Notes under the pieces: model-generated
What the model was told of the DNA's origin: nothing
The model's input: the letters and a program-made list of their open reading frames with translations, nothing else
Databases searched by the model: none
Shown: positions 8,511 through 20,500 of the stretch, one piece after another
Numbering within the stretch: position 1 is the stretch's first letter
Layout of the letters: every line of letters starts with the position of its first letter
NCBI GenBank assembly: GCA_013076295.1
Contig: RQOL01000686.1
Location: 1-64,000, forward strand
Source: Sanderia malayensis
Taxonomy: Eukaryota > Cnidaria > Scyphozoa > Semaeostomeae > Pelagiidae
DNA: 64,000 bases
Direction of reading: 5' to 3'
Made by a program: the position numbers and the translations under genes

Positions 8511-10080
8511 TGCGTCCTATAAGGTCCCGAAACATTAAATTCATATATATCCTATAGGAGCTAAGGGTCTAGGAAAACTGTTCAAGTCATATATATCCTA
8601 AAGGGTCCCGAAGCAATGTATGATGTACAGTACATTACATTATATTTCTGAGTATGTGTAGATATAGTAAACAGAAGTATATAGCGGTAGATAGAATGTA
8701 TAAAGTGTATAAAAGCACGGTAGAAATACAATGTAGGATACCTTTCTCAATATATGTACATATAGTAACTTATTCAGAAATATATCCTAGAATGTACTTC
8801 CACCATGCTTATATACACTATATACATTCTATATACTGTTATACACCTCTGTTTACTATATCTACATGTATTCAGAAAGATATCTTACATTGTACTTCTA
8901 CCGTCCTTATATACACTTTATAGGTTCTATCTACTGTTATACACCTCTGTTTACTATCTCTACATATATTCAGAAATATATCCTACAATGTATTTCAACC
9001 GTCTTATATACAATATATACATTCTATCTACTGTTATATACGTCTGTTTACTATATCTACACATGTTAAGAAATATATCCTAGGGTGTACTTCCACCATG
9101 CTTATATACACTATATACATTCTATCTACTATCATATACGTCTGTTTACTATATCTACATATATTCAGAAATATATCCTAGAATGTACTTCCACCATGCT
9201 TATATACACTATATACATTCTATCTACTATCATATACGTCTGTTTACTATATCTACATATATTCAGAAATATATCCTAGAATGTACTTCCACCGTGCTTA
9301 TATACACCATATTCATTCTATCTACTGCTATATACGTCTGTTTACTATATCTACACTTATTCAGAAATATATCCTAGAATGTACTTCCACCGTCTTATAT
9401 ACACTATATACATTCTATCTATTATCATATACGTCTGTTTACTATATCTATATATATTCAAAAATATATCCTACAATGTATTTCAACCGTTTTCTATACA
9501 ATATATACATTCTATCTACCGCTATATTCATCTGTTTACTATATCTACACTTATTCAGAAATATATCCTAGAATGTACTTCCACCATGCTTATATACATT
9601 ATATTCATTCTATCTACTGTTATACACCTCTGTTTACTATCTCTACATATTTTCAGAAATATATCCTAGAATGTACTTCCACCGTCTTATATACACTATA
9701 GACCTTCTATCTACTGTTATATACGTCTTTTACTATATCTACATATATTCAGAAATATATCCTACAATGTATTTCAACCGTCTTATATACAATATATACA
9801 TTCTATCCACTGTTATATACCTCTGTTTACTATATCCAGACTTATTCAGAAATATATCCTAGAATGTACTTCGCCGTACTTATGTACATTATATACATTC
9901 TATCTACCGCTATATACTTCTGTTTACTATATCTACACATACTCAGAAATATAATGTAATGTACTGTACATCATACATTGTTTCGGACCCTTTAGTATAT
10001 ATGACTTGAACAGTGTTCCTAGACCCTTAGCTCCTATAGGATATATATGAATTTAATGTTTCGGGACCTTATAGGACGCA
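8511..10080. mobile_element. Fold-back element with internal satellite
   Basis: The outer ~190+ bp are inverted repeats: TGCGTCCTATAAGGTCCCGA at 8511 and its reverse complement ending at 10080. The match continues through AATGTATGATGTACAGTACA and the following ACAGAAGTATATAGCGGTAG. Between the arms lies a tandem array of ~98-bp units. No transposase or clear target-site duplication is visible. Non-autonomous TIR element with array expansion, or a Foldback-type transposon, are the main readings. Confidence 0.8.
8765..9950 (+). repeat. ~98-bp tandem satellite array
   Basis: About 12 units carry the words TATACACTATATACATTCTA, GTCTGTTTACTATATCTACA, TTCAGAAATATATCCTAGAA and TGTACTTCCACC. Recurring starts are 97-98 bp apart (for example 9085, 9183, 9281, 9379). 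Units fall into subtypes (TGTACTTCCACC versus TGTATTTCAACC) that alternate, suggesting higher-order amplification. The ORFs through the array are repeat artefacts. Confidence 0.9.
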
Positions 10081-10783
10081 AATACTTTGTCGAGAACTGA
10101 AATCAGTGAATCTGTCTGGCTGAATCTTCAAACAGCATCACACAAAACAAAAGAAAGTCATTCAAGTGTTTGGCTTTTATAATGCAGTCAGTACGCTTGA
10201 ACTGGTATAACTGGACATTTCAACGAGTTGCACGCACTTTATATGTGCGCTTGGATTCCTCTTGAGAGTAGTATATGTTTGCTTTTAAATAAAAAGTGCG
10301 AACCAATCTTCCGATCCCCCCTGACCACAAATACCCTCGATATAACGAATTTGTACAGACATTCTGGCCCATTTGTGTTTGGAATTCTTCATAAAAAAAT
10401 GTCCCTATTGTACAACGAACGCCCGCTATTGCGAACTATTTTCTCGGTCCCTACAGAGTTCGTTATAGCGGAATTCCACTGTATTTTTTATCCAAAAGGT
10501 TCCTTTGAGTTAATTTTTATTTCCAAAACATTGAACTCAATGAATTTTGCTTTCTTTCCGCCCCTGCTCAAATGTGACATGGTATGAAGGTAGGGAGAAA
10601 TCGCATGCGTTACAGGCAAGTGCCGCTTCGGTAGCAGGGCACTGTGGGCAGGCAGCGACACGACAGCCCTTCTTCGTCCGTCTGACTGACTCAATCTCGA
10701 TTCTCTCTCGACTCAAGAGTCAAGCAATCAACTTTGCAACTCCAGCCAGCTTGCCCAATTTGTCCGATAACACCACCAAGATC
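10081..10783 (+). promoter_or_regulatory. Upstream/5' UTR region of ETFB
   Basis: There is no gene in this stretch. A pogo-like fragment sits at about 10331-10482 (contains CGATATAACGA and ends TTATAGCGGAATTCCACTGT). The last ~200 bases before the ETFB start are richer in GC and pyrimidine (TCTCGATTCTCTCTCGACTC) and are the likely promoter/5' UTR. No TATA box is evident at a sensible distance. Confidence 0.35.
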
Positions 10784-13700
10784 ATGGCTTCTCCATTACG
10801 TGTTCTCGTGGGCTGTAAGAGAGTTATAGATTATGCTGTGAAGGTGAAATGTTTAATATGATTTTTGCCAGAGTATTTTATATAGTTTGCAATTTTATGT
10901 AAATTTTTGCCTCGGTGGAGTTTAGGCCACTCAGGTATCAAGTATCTTGATACCTGAGTGGTCTTCGACTGCTAATATACCCAGCTATTATTTTGTACCT
11001 TGGATATAACATAAAAACACACAGACCCTCTTTTAATAAATGCAGGAGTGTTTTTTGGTGCCCTTTTATCTTTTGTAACATTGTTTTATTTAGATTCGAG
11101 TGAAGCCAGATAAAACCGGAGTTGTCACAGATGGCGTGAAACACAGTATGAACCCATTTGATGAAATTGCTATCGAAGAGGTGAAATTGCCCTCTTATTT
11201 AAAAATTTTTGATTTTTTACTAATGCAAGTCAATAATCGACCAACAGAACAGGGCAGAACAATGGAAAATTACCATTGGACAATGTGCATCTGGACCTGA
11301 TTGAATAATGCCACACTTTGCAGACATAAAAACGCAAACTTAGTTTTCCATATCTTTAATACAATTTGTATTTATTTTCTAGGCAATAAGAATGAAGGAG
11401 AAAAAAGTAGCCAGTGAAGTTATTGCACTGAGTTGTGGACCAGCAAAAAGCGAGGTTTGAATTAATTTTGCATTTTGTTAATTTGTGATTGCGATATCTA
11501 TCTAACATGATGGTGTTGTATCAAATGAAGTAACATTATCATTTTTATTGTTGTGAATTAGACATGTATTACATTTGAAAATCATTACTCAATTGATTTC
11601 AGCTTATTTTTGAAAACATATTTGCAGGAAACATTAAGAACAGCATTGGCCATGGGGGCTGACAGAGGAGTGCATGTAGTTTTAAGTGATAAAGAATATT
11701 CTACACTGCAGCCCTTAGCTGTTGCAAAATTGATGGCCAAAGTTGTTGAAGAAGAAAATGTAGATGTAGTTCTTGTTGGAAAGCAGGTAAATCTTTCACA
11801 TGCATGCATAGTGCAAAAATCTTTTGCATTTTAGCTTGATTTGCTAAAAGCTCCACATATTAATGTAAACAACATTAATTATTTGATGAGGCAAAATATT
11901 TGTACATTCTTATGAACTTTGATGCTTCTATCATTACATTCAAAATACATCTGTATGATACTAACTACATTTAGATAATGTTTTCATGCATACTGTAATG
12001 TGTTGATTAAACACCCAGGGCATTTATTTGATTTTTTTATACTTTAGGGGGGCTTCTATTTGAGGGGGCATTTAAAAGAGGGGGCGTTTATTAATAAACG
12101 TCTAATGATGATCCACTTAGCATGAAACTCTGAGTAACAACTAAAAATGTCTGGTTTCAGAAGTATAATTTAAAAAACCTCTAAATATCTAGTTCAAAGT
12201 CATTTATTGTAAAAAATTTTAAAATAGGTGGGTTTTATTCGAAGGGGCATTTAAAAGAAGGGGGGCATTTAATCAAGGCATTATGGTAGTTTTATGCTTC
12301 ACTATTGGCTTCTGTTATTGATCATTTTGATTATGTATGTGATATTCTTATTACATTGTTGTTTTTTTAGGCTATTGATGATGATTCAAATCAAACTGCT
12401 CAACTACTTGCCTCTGTTCTTGATTGGCCTCAGGTATTTTTAATTCTATTTCCCAAACCTAGACTCTGGTAAATACTAGACAGGGTCACCGAACATTAAG
12501 TCAGGCTTCTCAGACCACTGCCAATAAGTTAAAAGGATATCTTCATTCCTGTAAATCTTTGGTTTCTACTTTTAGTCTTAACCTGTCTCATGCCCTCCCA
12601 TGCTCACAACCTTTCAGGCAGTGAGCATGGGACCTCTCATACCAAGAGCATTGGTCTTCATACCAAGACCTCTAATAGAGGTCTTGGTGTGAAGTGTAAA
12701 TATTATTTTTAAAAGCTTGTCCTAATGTTGAATTGTTGTTTACAACTAAACTAATGAACATCCAATGGGGTTAAACAAGCCTTCGATTCAGTATTTTTCT
12801 GGGAGCTTATCTTAAAAGTGCACTATTTATCTCATTGGGAGTTGTTCTCACTTTGTAAAAAGCTTACAAAGATTGAAAGACAACTGATAGGAAGTCAAGC
12901 TCTTTCAGTAACTGCAAATCACTCCAAAAGCCCATACAACATTGCTATTGATTAAGATGAGCAAACATGATAACATCACTGAAAAAGATAAATTTGTAAA
13001 CATGCTAGTTTAAAAAATGCTCTTTATTACTTTTTATACTGCCCCACACAGATTTTAGTTATATCATGTTGGTACAAAAATTCTGACCAGCTTGCAATAA
13101 AGGCTAGCAGTAAAACTTTACTGAATACTCTCCTCTGAGTTTTAATGTTTCTAAAATTTTGACTTGGGAATTCTTATTGTATTTTGCAGGCCACTTTTGC
13201 TTCTAAAGTTGAAAAAGATGCCGAAAAGTTGCGTGTGACTCGTGAAATTGACGGTGGCCTGGAAACGATCAATGTTAAGCTTCCATGTGTTATTAGTGCA
13301 GATTTAAGGTAAGACAATTGTCATTGCTGATGGAAAAGGGGAATGGAGCTTTATATGGTTTCAAATTTCTCAAATTTGCCACCAGTCTCCAGTACAGGTT
13401 TTTGAATCGAAATGTAATGTGACTTCTATATCCCTTTAGATTGAATGAGCCACGATATGCAACTTTGCCGAATATCATGGTAATGTAATGTATTCTATTT
13501 ATGATGTAATTGTAGGTTTTATATGGAATCTAAATTTGATTTAACATAATTTTGATATCGTAAAAGCAACCATGAGGTACACGAATTTTTTATAAGGAGG
13601 TTTGGCTAACGGTCAGTAGTAAACATACCTGAACTCGCAGCCAAATTCGAGTACTCAAAATTCCTTAGCAATTTCTTAACTTTTTCTTCCTGCTTCGTTC

Positions 13701-16404
13701 AAATAAAAGTAGGAACAAATAAATATAGGGTTGTAAAGATGTCAGAAGAGGCAAAGTAATCAGCTACGTGTAATAAAGCAAAACAGATTTTATAAAAGTA
13801 CATACAATAGTGTACAAAGGTCCTTTGGACACTTATTTACCCCGCCCGCTCCCGTTAAAACAATGTTTTTCTCTCAAGCAGATCCCTGTGATCATCGCTC
13901 AGAAGGAATTTTGTTGATATTTTATAAATCTGTGAGTAGGGTGATGGTGGGTGCGTGCAAAACTTACAAAAATGTCCCAGGACTTTTGTGTCCAATTGCA
14001 GTTTCTGAAATTCAAATATGGATGGTTTCTATCCTGTTAACTTATCCTGTCAATAGATGCAGTGGCGGATCCAGAGGGGTGCGGAGGTTGCTTGAGCACC
14101 CCTCAAATTTTTAAGACAAAACTTAAAATACGTATAGAAAATTTTCCCCAAAGTCCTATCTAATATTATAAGCATCTTGAGTATGATTGGGATTATTGTA
14201 AAATCTATTTTTGAGTTGCTCAGATTGCGATTCTGTCTTGACAACTTTTCCTTTCGTTTTATGCCGATTCCAGCTAATTTGGTCTGCATATTAGCCCGGT
14301 GTTTGTCATGAGGAAAAATAGGTTGCTGGCCAATCATTGTTGTGAAGGAAAAGTTGCTCAAATTGAGCGGGAGCAACTCTTTATTTCAAAAATAGTTCGC
14401 AGGCCAATCAAAACATAGTATGAGGGTTGCTCAAATGGAGCGGGAGCAACTCTTTTTCAAAAATAGTTCGCAGACCAATCAAATCATCGTATAAGGGTTG
14501 CTCAAATGATCAAAGTCTCGTGAAGAGTGGCAGAGTACTGTACTGACCAGGAGTTGCTCAAGCAACTTTCATTCTATTCATCCAAAATGGCTGTTGCGCT
14601 TCGCAAAATCCGTGAAGTCATTTTGGATGAAAAACCTGATTATCATGACAAACAGAAAATTTTATGCAATTTTAAGGAAGCGTGTCTGCGCTTTGTTTCG
14701 GATTATTTTGAAAATCAAGACAAGGAAGCTTGTAATGTGAAAATCAAAAAGGCAAAGAGTGAGCTTGCGTTTGGGTTTGCCTAGGCCCGAAGAAGCAGCA
14801 AGGTTACAGTTTCCAACTTGTGAAAAAAATAGAGCTGGAAATCTTCAACCTATTGTGTAAATATTGAATTTATCAATTGTGACTGAGCATGATATAAATT
14901 GGTCTATATATGTTTTTTGTTGCTGGCTAAATGGCTCATAAAATTGAATTGACCACCTCTTTCTTAACATCCTAACCTAAGCAAGTTCAGGATTTCAGAT
15001 TTACACAGATATATTATATGTGTGCTCTAAAACCAAACAGATTCTTTTTAGTGCTGCTTCATCCATTTCATTGATTGGGGACGAAAATTTGTCTGTTTAT
15101 CTTCAATGTTTGACATGTATGGAGCTGTTATGCTATGCTATGTTATGCTATGCTGACCACCCTCTTCTTTATGGCCATATCAGAGATATTCAAATTGTTG
15201 ATGAGAATAAAATTTTTTCTTTATACATCTCTAATGAGGCATACAAATAATTTTCAAAAAATGATAGAGTTCCAGCTGTATTGTCAGAAGCTGCAAATGT
15301 TGCAAATAATTAGTTTTTCATCATTCATTAGTACTTCTGCTTCTGCAATTTCAAGTGTTCTTGGCAGACTAAATGAATGCTACTATCCCATTGTTGATAG
15401 CTCTTTTTGAGTCATATATGAGATGCTGTTCAATTGGCATGTTAACCCTCAGTTGAATAATGAATGCAAGTCTATTGATCCTATCCATGGTTGAGAATAG
15501 GCTGAATGGACTTGCAATGTTGCATGTCCACAGAGAAATTGACCTAGAACCACAAACTATTAATGACCGATTTGCAAACAAGCACCCAAGAAGAATGAAA
15601 CTTCTTAGCATTTTAGTCACAGAACATTCTGAGTAAACCCTGAGTTATCAATTTATTATCATATAAACTTGTTTGTTTGCTTTCCAGCAGTTTGTTTTGC
15701 TAGAAAATATTTTTGAAATTTTTTTACAATCTTAATGACTTTATTTTCATATTCATTTCACAATAAAACGAAACATTTTAATCGTTCTTTGTTAGCGACG
15801 TTCTACTAAAAATGGGCGTGGTTCACAAAAGTTACGCCCCAAAAATTTCTTGAGCACCCCTCAATTTTTTTCCTGGATCCGCCCCTGAGATGTGTAGTCA
15901 TCAGAACCGCAACCAAAGCCTAATTTTGCTTTAGAGGTTTGACATTGAACCAAGAAGCCAAACCAATAAACTACCCGTAGATTTAATTTTACAAATTCCT
16001 TAGCAGTCTCCTATCCAATACTAAGGAGTCCCTAGATTTTGCCTACCCGGCTATACTACCTTGCTTTTAAAGAATTCCGTTATAAAAAGTGCGTGTATGC
16101 CGTTATATCGGCAGCTGGTTAGGCAGATTAAATTGCACACTTTAACCCTCAGAATGCTTTTGAAGCAGTCCAGGGGTGGAAGTGGTTTGGTAACTTTTAC
16201 TGAATAGGCAATGATTTTCTTCTTTAGAAAGCAAAGAAGAAGAAGATAGCAAAGAAGAAGCCTGACGATCTTGGAGTTGACATAAAGCCTCATTTTGAAA
16301 CTCTTAGTGTTGAAGATCCACCAGTTAGGGAGGCTGGAATTAAAGTAGAAAATGTTGACGCTTTAATAGATGCTTTGAAAAGCCAAGGCCTGATTCCCAA
16401 GTGA
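10784..16404 (+). CDS. ETFB: Electron transfer flavoprotein subunit beta, 8 coding exons
   Basis: ETF-beta pairs with ETF-alpha in the mitochondrial matrix and passes electrons from acyl-CoA and other dehydrogenases to ETF-QO; this subunit binds AMP. Coding exons: 10784-10843, 11094-11180, 11383-11454, 11628-11786, 12371-12433, 13190-13308, 13440-13479, 16228-16404. All have GT-AG ends and join in frame to 258 aa (human 255). Hallmarks: [16 protein letters not shown]-terminus; [27 protein letters not shown]; the ETF-beta signature around V163-A184 ([17 protein letters not shown]); and the dehydrogenase-recognition loop [13 protein letters not shown] followed by KAKKKK, with Leu196 matching human Leu195. 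The lysines methylated in human ETFB (K200/K203) correspond to K201 and K204. The ATG at 10784 is the only sensible start. The protein has no cleavable presequence, as in other animals. Confidence 0.97.
10927..10961. repeat. Perfect hairpin in ETFB intron 1
   Basis: A 16-bp perfect inverted repeat (CCACTCAGGTATCAAG and its complement) flanks a 3-base TAT loop. It is a strong hairpin within a 250-bp intron. It may be a tiny MITE remnant or a structured intronic element. No function is inferred. Confidence 0.8.
11991..12288. mobile_element. MITE in ETFB intron 4
   Basis: A ~298-bp element has imperfect TIRs (TACTGTAATG at the left; TTATGGTA at the right, reverse complement TACCATAATG) and both ends share TTGATTAAA. 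The interior carries GGGGGC.TTTATT-type words. Similar GGGGGCGTTTATT fragments occur near 22170, 36725, 51190 and 55930, so a family of these is scattered in the window. Confidence 0.6.
12434..13189. other. ETFB intron 5
   Basis: A 756-bp intron. It contains a short hairpin near 12662-12688 (CCAAGACCTCT-AAT-AGAGGTCTTGG) beside a degenerate direct repeat of GACCTCTCATACCAAGA. Nothing else is recognised. Confidence 0.6.
14060..15887 (+). mobile_element. Degenerate hAT transposon in ETFB intron 7
   Basis: The ends are inverted: CAGTGGCGGATCCAG at 14060 and CTGGATCCGCCCCTG ending 15887. Both are followed inward by TTGAGCACCCCTCAA-type sequence. The flanks carry a 5-bp direct repeat AGATG (14055-14059 and 15888-15892). 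The interior holds protein fragments: a ~85-codon piece at 14527-14784 and, near 15486-15633, a segment ([16 protein letters not shown]...[13 protein letters not shown]) resembling the C-terminal dimerisation region of ZMYM1-like hAT transposases. Internal stops and frame changes show it is dead. Confidence 0.8.
15486..15635 (+). pseudogene. hAT transposase C-terminal dimerisation fragment
   Basis: The frame ATGGTTGAGAATAGGCTGAA... reads [20 protein letters not shown] then [13 protein letters not shown] and stops soon after. This matches the pattern by which hAT/ZMYM-type transposases end (RLxxLAxLxIHRxI...RFAxKxPRRMxL). The rest of the enzyme (zinc finger, RNase H-like core) is not intact in the element. 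Confidence 0.65.
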
Positions 16405-16598
16405 GAATAACGAGGAAAGATAATGTTATAGAGGTGCTTTTAGATTTGATACGTTTGGCTGGATAAATTGTTCTGCATGAGGCGGTGTGGTAGTTAAATT
16501 AATGGCATATGTATTTTTACAAGTTACTGGCTGATTTATGTATCTATTTTATTGTGCCTATGGATTGTTTTGCTATCAAGTGTTTGCACGCGAATCAA

Positions 16599-16604
16599 AA
16601 TAAA
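16599..16604 (+). terminator. Poly(A) signal of ETFB
   Basis: AATAAA within a run of AAATAAATAAATATAAATAA lies about 195 bases after the ETFB stop. This is the most likely cleavage signal. Confidence 0.6.
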
Positions 16605-17508
16605 TAAATATAAATAAAAGTAACACTGTCATGTCAGGTTGTTACCAGAGTAGCAGCACCTAGTATCGTGTGTGTAAAGGGCATCACAATATGCACAAAG
16701 GGAAGGAAGGTGCTTCATAACCAGCAATTTTCCGTTCTTTTTTTCATGAGTACGTCACAATGATATCTTGTTATGTCATATCAGCAGAAATGCTCCACCG
16801 TATTTCCTGTACACCGCCGCAACAAACAAAATGCGAAAACCGAAAAATAGAAACAAAACAATGCAATGCGAACGCATTTTGATGGCAACAACGAATGCGC
16901 ATAGAAACGAATAAAAATGGCCGCCGGTGTTTGCTTATTTGTTTACGATTGAGTTCAAGAAAACAAGTATTGTGAAAAATAGTAGTGTACTACTGTCTGC
17001 TATAAGATATCGATTTTCATCGTGTACACCATTTGCACTTTTCATCTGAACACGTCATTTGCTGGATTAAATCTAATTATGACAGCTTTGGCCTTACAAT
17101 AGGCCGACCCGAATTTATACTTCTTTTCTTCTAGATGAGATGGTAAAATGGCTCAATGATCTAGATTATAGAGAAGAGTTAGTCTTTAAGGGCTAAACGT
17201 TACTATTTTTATATCAGTGTACGCGCCTGAGAGCTTTTTACTTTGTTCAAGGTCGGAATTAAGCTGAGAACTTGCATTGTTGTATTGGTAAGTTATAAAT
17301 TGAATGTCTATTAGTTCAAGTAGTTTTTATATTACAACAGAGGCTTTTCCAAGGTTATTATTATGCTGCAGCTTCTATTATTATTTTATTGTAGGTTCTA
17401 AATTTCTTAATACTGGATATAAATACCCGTAGCTGAAAGGTCAGAAAAGATTTTGTAGATTTACTTTGTTGGTAAGCTTTGAGAAGCTTAATATGTGACT
17501 GGCAGGCT
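16605..17508 (+). promoter_or_regulatory. ETFB-USP intergenic region with probable 5' UTR exon of USP gene
   Basis: No coding sequence. A donor-like TTG|GTAAGT at 17287/17288 and an acceptor GACTGGCAG ending at 17505 would define a ~218-bp 5' UTR intron. The USP ATG at 17509 would then be only three bases into the next exon. The promoter would lie before ~17280, in a stretch that includes GCC-rich sequence at 16919-16925. Confidence 0.45.
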
Positions 17509-20500
17509 ATGTCACTCAGGATTCCCAATAATGTAACCAGGCCAAATAATTTGTATCACAACGAATACAACGCCAAAAGCCCACTGTCATCTGCTACTTT
17601 GTTGATGAGATCTGACTTCAGTCAATCTAAGGACAGAAATTACAATACATTGAGCTCTAACTATGGAAAGAGTATAGCACTGGACAAGCATAGTACATCA
17701 TTATCATCAACCATGGGAATCGGAGCATCTACCCGGCACCACCAACCACAAGACAAGGAAACAACTGGAATGCATTTTCGTAGTAGAGGCTCTTCATTGT
17801 CTGAAGGTGCACTGAATAGTTCAAGAAATTTCAGATATGGACAACAATCTTTCAGTAATAGCTCACCACAGATACCACGACCATTGCCACATGGGCCTGG
17901 ACCATTATTGCCAAAGAATAGCACCCTTAAGATTAATAGGAGGAAGACAGAGATGAAAACAACACCTGTAAAAGGTCCAATGAAAGCAAGTCACGACTTT
18001 GCACAGAATACCACTCCTAGTCCAGTGAGGCAACACAAGTCTCCCCTACCATTGAAAGCACTGGGTAGGGAAAAGTCCAGATCAATGAACGATGTACGAG
18101 CAGTTGAGAATGGACAGGATCAAAAGCCATCTGCAAATAGGATGCTCACAGATGTGGACTTAAAAAAGGCAAAAAAGTCTTTTAAAATATCCAGATCTCC
18201 ATCATGTGATAATCTGAATAATACCAGACAATTGCCTGATGAGAGAGCACTTCTCGATAAATTGAGTAAGCTTAGTACGGACTCATCACAGAATAGGCGC
18301 ACTGTTACTGGTACGTTTAACAGGCATGGACAAAAGGGAGTCAGTGTTCAACACAGTGACAAATTAAAGGTTGAAATTCCCATCTCAACAACACGCAAGG
18401 TAGTATCCATGAAGAACAAACTGAATATTGCCAAGGATGATGTGCTAAAGAAAGAGAAACTTTCTATTAGTCAAGATAACAAGCGTCAACAAAGTTCTCA
18501 GGGCAATACCCCAATAGTTTGTAAAGAACCTGCTTCAACATCACGATCAAGAAAGCTATCTGACTCTGCATATGAATCAAACAGTGCTACGAGCAGCGAA
18601 TCAAGCAGTTCTTCACCTGGTATCACCAGGCATGAGGTAACTCATATCAATATTTTCTATCCCTGATAATGACACTAGCTCATGCTATTGTTAATTCTGT
18701 AAAATTATCACGGTGGAATTCTGGCATATAAGTAACTTTTCAAGCAGCCGCAATTATTTCATTAGCTGGGGATTTTGTTAACGGGAGAGTAACTTTCATC
18801 ACAGAGCAATGCAAAATATTAGATGCTTATTTTTTTATACCAAGCAGTTTACTCTAGGATGGAGCTGCTTGTGTTACTTTCTATGGGACTTTGTTTTGAA
18901 CGTCCACTGTATCTGATAGTAATGTTAGGTTTAAATATATAGCACACAGTGCTGTTGTATGTGGGTATTGCATTATTAGTGTTATAGATGTTGTTGTTGT
19001 TGCTGTAGTGTTATGATGATGATTTTTTTATTCTGTTTTATAGTCATCATTGCAGTCAAGCGGACTGCCTTCTGGATACCATGGAGATGGTCTTGTTGGC
19101 CTCAGAAATCTTGGCAATACGGTAAGCACCAATCAATTTTTTGCATTTGTTTTAATGAGCATGCTAATTGCATTAAATATAGTAATGCTGATGTATGAAA
19201 TGTGTTGTTTGCTTATTGCAGCTCAGTAACGGAATTATTATCTTTTTAACATTGAGACATATGCAACATTTAACAAATCTGTTTTAAGAATTGCCAAATT
19301 GCATGTTAATAAAAGTGGGCATTAGAATTGAAATCACAATTCCAATATTGCAATATTTTGCAACTTGGACATTCTTCAACAAGGTGCATAACATGGCATT
19401 GTAAATTAATATCTATGTATGCAGATGACTGTAGACAGCACTTCAGCACTGTGGGAACATTTTAACGCAGTGTTTTTTTTGCTTTTTTCTTTTAGTGTTT
19501 CATGAACTCAATTATACAGTGCCTTAGAAATACAAGGAGACTTCGACAGATATTTTGTAGAGACTATTTTATAGAAGATCTTAACGAGACGACAGCACCA
19601 ATGAAAGGCAGGCTGGCAAAAGGTAATTGTGTTTATCACACTAACGCCCATCTTTTGTTATGAATTATTAGACGAACCTTTGTTTGGTCAATGTTCGTAT
19701 TTGCATCTTGATGTTAACGTACGTCGAAACACCGAAGGGAATAATTTATTTCTGCTAACGACGAGTTTTGGTTTTGGATCAAATTCGAATCATGCACAAT
19801 GGCCTTGCCTTCAGTGGCGTAGTTAGAGGGGGGTCAGGGGGCGAAAACTCCCCTGTAGAGCCAAACTGCCGTTTTGTCGGAAAATTGCTGATCTTGTCGG
19901 GAAATAAATATCTTCTGTTTACGTTCAGTCCTAGCTAATTTCCTTATCTTATATTCATAGTTTTGAAGAAAAAAAATGCTTATGAAATTTTTGTCGGAAA
20001 ATGTGAATTTCTCGCCCAACCTATAAAATTTCCTATCTACGTCATTGCCTTGAAGGCAAGAAACATCAGACGAAAGGGATGTTTGAAAATTACGAAACAT
20101 TAATATTAATGATTGGATTATACGGGTTTGAGTTCGCTTGTTCTGTTCCGAGTCCAACTTGGATGGCTTTCTCCGAGGTTTAACTAAATTTGCTTTAACC
20201 TGCTATTATTACCGTGAATAACTTATCACCAATTTTTCTACAGCTTTTTCATCGGTTGTCAAAGAGATGTGGATGACAAATAAAACGGGCCACATAGTGT
20301 CTCCCAATAATCTGAAATCACAGGTTCAAAGATATGCACCTAGATTCACTGGATTCAGGTAAACTTTAGATTAGTATTAAGTAATCTTCTGTCTTTAACC
20401 AATGCGGTGAACTCCTGGCTTCTGTTAGCCTTTTAGAGTCTTTTTTTTATAGCCGGTAACACCAGCGCATAGTTCAATTCGGCATATTGACCGCCTAGGT

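Noticed and set aside
8654..9862. Many overlapping 60-96 codon ORFs
   Set aside because: Produced by the 98-bp satellite; they repeat the same peptide.
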